Made by a program: the position numbers and the translations under genes. This document shows positions 58,109 through 64,000 of a stretch of 64,000 nucleotides of DNA, in pieces (the first letter of the stretch is position 1; every line of letters starts with the position of its first letter). The DNA comes from Lineus longissimus (taxonomy: Eukaryota; Nemertea; Pilidiophora; Heteronemertea; Lineidae). Under the pieces are notes generated by a model. It was not told the DNA's origin. It saw only the letters and a program-made list of their open reading frames with translations, and did no database searches. The stretch covers positions 21,709,501-21,773,500 of the forward strand of contig NC_088310.1 of the NCBI RefSeq assembly GCF_910592395.1, written 5' to 3'.

Positions 58109-59146
58109 TCGTTTGTAAGCTCTCAAAAAGTACTCTCTGATCTTGGCTGCTTTCCAGTTGTTCTTGATCGACAGAAATGCAAATACTCTGTCTCTATATA
58201 TATACAAGCTACAGACATCTGGGTTCAACTCCCAATAGAGACCATTCCTGCATTGAAATCTATTGGGAAACTACTGGAAGAAGTCAAGAAGTATAAACAG
58301 ATGAAACCTCCTGATATAGGTGATAGACATACTGTCTTATCTTAGTCTCGAAGGTTTTGTTTGAATTTTCTTTTAATATCAAGTACCATATACCGTTTTT
58401 GTGATGTTCGAATTTATGAGGACTTAAAAGAACATGTTAGCATCCAGCGATATGCAGGCTCTCTCCATTTTATACGCATAGCAATTATTTCATAAAGGTG
58501 ACATAAGATATCTTCTTGTGATATTAAGACTACGTATGTCTTCCATCTGGAAGTGGTTGACAAACATATCCCCTTGCACTATGTCAAGCTGAAAGCTACT
58601 AAGCCCATTCTACCAATATCTGTCATCGATAGAAGAACCCTATCAGCCCGCTTACGAGACGCTGCAATCCTGTCAGAAGGCGTATATGCTCCCATCGATA
58701 GCCCCCGTCTACCCAGAGAACTTCCTCAGGGAGCAGGTCAATAGGATTTCCTCATCATTCTATCCATCGTATCAAGCCTCAAGTGACACTTTCTCGTCTT
58801 ACAGCTCACCGGAGAGTACTCGTTTTAAGGTAGTATCTCCTTGTACCCATCGGATGTCAGAAATGCCAGGAAAGTGGATACAGGTAGATACACTTATCTG
58901 GCCATTAGGCTAGAAGCAAGTGGTCCTGGAGAAGTTATGGTAAAAGTTTGAGAAGCTGTCAGAAAACCTTATATGCACTCAAATGAGACTGGATGGGGCA
59001 CATACTTTAATATCCTCTCATGGTCAACATCTGCCATTAGTATAGGAGGATGCCTTCTAATGGGACTTGTAACCTGGATGTCTCAACTCGGTGGTATCTT
59101 GGACCCTGTTCTGGTCAACTCCTCTGGTTATCGTCTGTTTGACTGA
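58109..59146 (+). pseudogene. 1-kb coding-like tract interrupted by stops
   Basis: One register (codons starting at positions equal to 2 mod 3) is protein-like for most of 1 kb but broken by about eight stops. Best parts: 58109-58345 (QKCKYSVSIYIQATDIW, then LKSIGKLLEEVKKYKQMKP); 58502-58740 (VVDKHIPLHYVKLKATKP, then LSARLRDAAILSEGV); and 58830-59146 (LYPSDVRNARKVDTGRYTYL; a TGA at 58949; then HSNETGWGTYFNILSW, MSQLGGILDPVLVNSSGYR). The last part has about 31% G-first and 32% RNY codons. Splicing could remove some stops: acceptor CTGCTTTCCAG at 58157, donor ATAG|GTGATA at 58319, donor GCAG|GTCAAT near 58738, acceptor TTTTAAG at 58829, all phase-compatible. The TGA at 58949 remains, so I call it a decayed gene or element; a working gene with one sequence error is the alternative. 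Family unknown. Confidence 0.5.
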
Positions 59147-59819
59147 CCATCGTTGAAGCTTAGAAGTAATTCAAGTCGAATGGTGTGGTGAAGCTGAAGA
59201 GTCTTGTGATGTCACTGGGAAGGATGCCATGACATAAAATATAGCCTAGAGGTTTTTACTTAGGGGTCTACTTTGCATATCCTGTCGTTTTATGGCTGAT
59301 TACTCCATTCCCGATTAAGATTGTGATACATTCTCGGTCAAACTTCAGCTTATAGGTATGTCGCGTTTGATTTTGAATGATTACTCTTACCTTACCCCGT
59401 AATCTGTGTTTTAATGCTCGGAAAGCCACTTTGATACCAATGGAGACCCTCTTATTATATCCTTACAACATGGAATATTTGCGTGCATGACTTGTGATAG
59501 CCTATAAAAGTTCGCCATTTGTCACAGATTAGCACAATACCATGATTATGACTCGACGAGTAGTTTTCTTACTGCACTTTCTAATTCGGGATGGTACAGA
59601 TACTGGGATATTAAACTTACACCAGCCATGCCTTGCGCTGTTTTTTTTTTATCTGTTGCTGCATGAAACATCCGTCATGCAAGACCAAAGGGCGTCATTG
59701 GGCACAGTAAAAAATCCCCTGATTGATTATTGCAGTAGCATAAATATATCCAACCTGTCATAGGATGTCCGTCTAACTACGCTGTAGCTGTGAAAGGTCA
59801 CATATCCCCATATTCCCAG

Positions 59820-59996
59820 ATAAAAACACAAAAACCATCTCCAATGACAGACCCATACGGCGTCAAAGGATACAGGAAGAAGCATCTTCTTTTCAGGCTT
59901 ATGGAGGAAAAAACTTCCAAACCTCGTGTGAGATGGTGCTTCTTTGTGCTCGAATTTCTTGATGAAGGCATCTTATGTGTTAAGGGAGAGTGGTAA
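59820..59996 (+). CDS. candidate terminal exon, Lys-rich
   Basis: After CATATCCCCATATTCCCAG a phase-0 frame of 58 codons runs to TAA. The product is basic at first (IKTQKPSPMTDPYGVKGYRK) and then mixed (FRLMEEKTSKPRVRWCFFVL), ending DEGILCVKGEW. About a quarter of codons start with G. The frame is open upstream of the acceptor to 59790. No domain recognised. Confidence 0.33.
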   Translation: MKTQKPSPMTDPYGVKGYRKKHLLFRLMEEKTSKPRVRWCFFVLEFLDEGILCVKGEW

Positions 59997-60092
59997 TGTC
60001 GGCGATGGTGGCTGTTAGTGTTTTCTCTTCCAGGAGACACCTTTTTCATCTGGTATTAAACCTGAGGAATCATCAGGTTACTTGTTAAAGGG

Positions 60093-60312
60093 GTGAGTCT
60101 TTATTATGTAAGGATAGAGGCTACAGATCAATATGATGGGGCTTTATTATTATGTACATGATTATGGAAGTATAGAGTATATAGGACTATGTTGATGTGT
60201 GGGGTTTATAATGTTCGAACAGGGGCTATGGCGATATGCAAATTGGGTGTGGCTTTATGATGTGGTATAGAAGCTGGAGACATGTTAGTTTGATGGGGCT
60301 TGACGATACTTT
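60093..60312. repeat. degenerate minisatellite
   Basis: A G/T-rich motif close to GATGGGGCTTTATNATG recurs five times (about 60093, 60134, 60196, 60246 and 60292) at 40-60 bp spacing with variable sequence between. The whole 220 bp is purine/T-rich on the plus strand and poor in C, unlike its surroundings. This looks like an old tandem array. Confidence 0.5.
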
Positions 60313-60744
60313 AAGTTGAGGGACTAGATACTACAGACTGGTCAGTATCATGTGTTGGGAGAAAACTGCGTTGCAGGAAATATTATCATATTTGGCCATG
60401 TGTTTCACAGGTTTGCAGTCGCACTGGGCTCGAACCAACTGAAGATTGCACACTGATTGTGGAACTGTTCCCAAACTGGGATGTAACTCTTGAAGCGAAC
60501 TGTATTTGTAACGGAAAGAAGAAGTCAAGAAGAGACATAATGTTCCATTACTCCGGTTTACTTTACATGTACTAGGTACAATGTACAAATATCGACATCA
60601 TAAATACATCAACAAGCTCAACTAAAAGTCCAGTACATTACATGTACAAATCCTGGGGAAAATAAACGAAATACCATACAAACATGAATAGATACTATAA
60701 TCATGAGATAATGTGAGTTACCCTTCGGAAGCAACCCTTTTCAG

Positions 60745-60957
60745 CATTGTTCAAGATCTTGAAACCAAATCTCATAGCCAAGATTTGTTTGGACAAGACA
60801 CCATGAGTGAGGTTCCAAAGAAAGGTTCCCCTTGTTCATCTTTAATCTTGAAAGCTATAACTATGAAATTTCATGATGGACCTTCAGTTTTTACATCACA
60901 TAGGTCTGTAACCCCAAGAGTTTGGTACGCTTTATACAGGGTTTTCCAATACAAAAG
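60745..60957 (+). CDS. candidate internal exon, both sites good
   Basis: Acceptor TTACCCTTCGGAAGCAACCCTTTTCAG (ending 60744) and donor AAAAG|GTAATG enclose one base, 70 codons and two bases. RNY is about 28%. The product is hydrophilic at first (IVQDLETKSHSQDLFGQD, then SEVPKKGSPCSSL) and more structured later (ILKAITMKFHDGPSVF, RVWYALYRVFQYK). No family recognised. The downstream partner must start with one base completing an AG-initial codon; none was found in the remaining 3 kb. Confidence 0.46.
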
Positions 60958-60999
60958 GTAATGCATACGAACCATTGTTTTTGAGACATCCAATACAGA

Positions 61000-62740
61000 A
61001 GTTAGAAACTCGTGTATGCTGCAAGTGAGGTAATCTTGAACAGTTCAGTATATGACAAATTGATATAATTCTACACTTAGAATAAAAGTGTACTTTGAAT
61101 AAAGTGAGATGAATATACTATTTACATACTTTAGATTATACATATGACACAAATCGATTTAGCAAGAAAGACACAGTCAGAAAATTTAATTCGAACTCCA
61201 TAATGACCACACTTCGTTATTTTATAATCGAACGAATCAAAACAATTGAGACAAAGCTATAGCGTGGGACATTCCAATAAAACGTTTCAAGACGTAGCCT
61301 ACACTACCGCCGTTAGAACCGATTGCCTTGGGCCTACACATAGTCATGGTATTGTAAAATTCTTCGCATTGTAACAATGCTTAACGTTGATTAATTTTTG
61401 ATGTGATTGTTCATGTTACTGGAGGGCCTAGAGCATCAACAATAGCTGACTGTTCATATAATGATGACACGTTCTAAACCTAAGAGGCCTGGATAGGCCT
61501 TTGAAATGCATTGAATGAACCTTAAGTCTCAATCTGGTTAGCAATAAGTCGTTTTAGCGTGATATAACAATGTGAAATGAAAGCAATGTAAGCGCTTACA
61601 TGGGCTTGAGCAAATAACCACCTGCGTAGTTGTTAACTATTATTCTCACAACCAATTATGGAAGTGATATGTGCATACGCCTCTCGATAGACTTCCTAAA
61701 AAAATACAAATACTTGAATGCATATTCACTGTGTTAACTAATGTTCAGTTTATTTAATCCTTCTTTATTCTTTATGTATACAAGTACACTGTAGTCTTAC
61801 CTTCCAATAACTTTTTAGTGGTTGAACTTTTTTTATTTTGAAAGGTTTGACTGCTTCCTGAGTTATGAATTTGGAGGTAATTGCTACCGTTTTCCGGATT
61901 GTTGTTGAGCGAAAAATAGGATTCACATTGGTCAATGGATTCCATGCTTTCTGAGGGCTAACAAGATATCGACTACATAGAAAACGTCAGACGAAGAGAC
62001 CAAAAAAATGAGTGAAGGGAGAAAACTTACATCATCATTTCAAAATTGTTGAAATCTCCCTTTCCTTATAAGACTTATCATACCAACTAAGACAAAAAAT
62101 TTAATGGCTCTAAATTATTTTGTCAGATTCAAATTCTGGTCAACAGCATCAAAGAATTTTCACGCCGCACTATGGAGCCGTACATTTTAGGCTTCCAGTG
62201 ACTAAGAGCATTGGAATTATTCAGACCACATACCCGTTCGTTGAATTGCCATTGATTTTTAAAGGATTCAGAAAGCGGGTAAAAAATTACTACGTACTAC
62301 ATGGATGTAACGGCTGATGCAGCGGCTCTAGCTTTTGCATCAAATAAAGGCGGGCACAATCCAAGTGTAATATTCATAAAAATTAGTTCGAAGCAGGTAT
62401 TCTTGTGGATTGCGTAAAGGTTATTCTATTTGCAGCTACCAAAAATTCCTGTCTAGTCGAAAGCTCATATTATTATTAGCAAGGCATTGACTGCCAGCCA
62501 TGACATCTCCAAATGAATTGATTTTAAAAATCTATTCTGCGTGAGAAATCACGCCCAAGGGAATCTGGAGTATGGCCGAGGTTTGAATTTGGGGGTACAC
62601 CATTTTTATTAATGCAGATGTTATCGTGTATGGCTAACTCGCTTGATCTGAGAGGCCAGATATTTTTGGTTTGAAGATTTTCATACCTTCGAATATCTTT
62701 AGAACAAAAGCACATCAGAAAGACATTTCCCAATATTTAA
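61000..62740. other. no gene seen
   Basis: AT-rich with short open frames only. TACATGTA occurs just upstream at about 60562 and 60638. Confidence 0.5.
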
Positions 62741-62743
62741 AGG

Positions 62744-63031
62744 ATGAAACCAAATAATTTCTCGGGAAACTTTCAAATTACTCTTTTAGTTGCTTCGTTC
62801 ATGTTTCCACTTTCTTGCATGGTTCACGATAACACTTTCAACTTCTTAAAACAGTTTTTCTCAATTGCTTCAGACATGCGAGTCTCCAAGGCCCTCATCA
62901 GGGAATATTTCACACCTCATGGTGTGCCATTCATTATGTCTTCTTGTTTAAGTGCTATTTTCAAATATGGCTCAACTGGAAAGAATGATACATTGGCTGA
63001 AGCACATATGTTGAAACACCTAGGCAAATGA
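62744..63031 (+). CDS. candidate ORF with hydrophobic N-terminal segment
   Basis: ATG at 62744 with A at -3. Ninety-five residues to TGA. Residues about 12-26 (ITLLVASFMFPLSCM) could be a signal peptide with cleavage near SCMVHD. The rest is mixed helical (FLKQFFSIASDMRVSKALI, then GKNDTLAEAHMLKHLGK). RNY is about 31% but G-first only 21%. No splice sites are needed. It may be a small secreted protein or a chance ORF. Confidence 0.3.
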   Translation: MKPNNFSGNFQITLLVASFMFPLSCMVHDNTFNFLKQFFSIASDMRVSKALIREYFTPHGVPFIMSSCLSAIFKYGSTGKNDTLAEAHMLKHLGK

Positions 63032-63049
63032 GAGTAGAGTAAATGACAA

Positions 63050-64000
63050 ATTCAATGTAGAAACAACTCTACGCTTGTGGGCCTAATATTTTCTACATGG
63101 AGACTACATTTTTGTCAATCTTTGACAACTGACAGAATAGGTCAATCTCTTCCATGAGAATCGAACACTATAAGGGGCCATGGCTTGTTGCTGTCGGAAG
63201 TAACATTTTATTTTGACATGTTACAGAATAAGTTTATATGGTCCAATTAAAACCAGTACACCAAACTTAGTGCTTTCTGCCTTGTCTATAAGTGTTTTTT
63301 TGCATTGAGCCACTTTCTCTCGCTATGTCTTCCGGCAAACTTACTAACAGGGTCTGATAAAAAACCAAACCAGTACACGCTGTACAGAGGCCAATACATG
63401 TTTCTCTGCCTGAGAACAAACTCTTTCTGTCCATCTTCTTTCAGAAAGAAATCCCAATTTAGTACCAGATAACCAGTATTTTGTGGCAAATCGTTCATTA
63501 TTCTGCCAAAGAACCACTTTCCTGCTCCCAGCCTTCGACATCTTTCAAACAGGATAGGTCAATCTAGTCCACGACAACGAAGGCGTAAAGTGTTTTTTTG
63601 CTGAGAAAATGCACTTTGGTGGAAAACACGAGCTGTAAGAATCAATGGCAAACCACTCAGGGCTGATTCTCATCAATAACTATTTTATCCAGTTTGTAAA
63701 AATGTCGGCCCATTACACGTTGAGCAAGAGATGACTACTGTCATTATGCATGGAAAATGTCAATTGGATTACATTACTGGCACCTTTGGCATGATTGGCT
63801 CAACTCAATGCAATACAAATTCCAATACAGGATTCTTTTTGGAGACATCACAAACGATGCTCGGGAGACTTAGTACTTTGAGAAGTTGCCGGGAACAATA
63901 TCTACCGCTACAATGCTGAATGACATTATTTTATGACATAACCTCCTCCTCCTAATTATCATCATTGTTTATGGGATCTGATCAAAAATATTCTGCCTAC
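63050..64000. other. no gene seen
   Basis: The end of the window is AT-rich. Overlapping minus-strand frames at 63286-63541 lack splice or codon support. Confidence 0.45.

Noticed and set aside
58195-58230. GGGTTCAACTCCC as a tRNA B box
   Set aside because: No A box at the right distance and the site lies inside a coding-like segment.
60331-60588. Minus-strand Cys-containing ORF with a good acceptor
   Set aside because: All three frames after the acceptor are open for about 30 codons, so the frame cannot be chosen.

Overview
The window reads as animal nuclear DNA, most likely from a marine invertebrate. It is AT-rich by eye, has no compact operon-like gene arrangement and no open frame above about 130 codons. 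It contains tRNA-derived SINE-like elements and short homopolymer and tandem repeats. Several short coding-like stretches are flanked by GT...AG splice sites with pyrimidine tracts. The palindrome TACATGTA is over-represented. I recognise no known gene with confidence, so every CDS below is a candidate exon or ORF judged from splice sites, codon phase, and codon statistics counted by hand (share of codons starting with G, and RNY codons). In AT-rich DNA many open frames look protein-like by chance, so confidences are kept low on purpose.

Layout. 0-9 kb: weak candidates on both strands (minus 491-1404 and 8742-8893; plus 2060-2236, 2776-2880, 5672-5732), a G16 tract, and a 32-bp imperfect tandem repeat near 9.15 kb. 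9-17 kb: mostly non-coding, with a membrane-type terminal exon (12888-12970) and two G11 tracts. 17.6-18.5 kb: the best phase-consistent three-exon model, plus strand (17640-17890, 18190-18247, 18343-18531). 19.4-23.1 kb: minus-strand candidates, including a Cys-containing segment next to a single membrane segment (20485-21064) and a Cys-rich pair (22678-23092). 24.3-24.8 kb: the longest coding-like open frame, plus strand. 25.5 kb: a tRNA-derived SINE. 28-43 kb: scattered candidates, mostly minus (29007, 34911, 39238, 42030 and 42658 are the better ones), and a second SINE-like sequence at 40.7 kb. 43.6 kb: a perfect 52-bp tandem duplication carrying a TATA box. 44.9-51.1 kb: a Cys-rich small ORF, a terminal exon (46447-46545), a diverged 188-bp duplication of a small reading frame (49551-49870), and a terminal exon at 50998-51114. 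51-55 kb: essentially empty. 55-61 kb: plus-strand exon candidates (55347, 55966, 59820, 60745) and a 1-kb coding-like tract broken by stop codons (58109-59146). 61-64 kb: AT-rich, with one 95-codon ORF.

If the better calls are right, the window holds parts of at least two or three genes with short exons and introns from about 95 bp upward, lying in both orientations. Nothing ties them to a common pathway. No virus-derived gene, CRISPR array, rRNA or intact tRNA gene was recognised.
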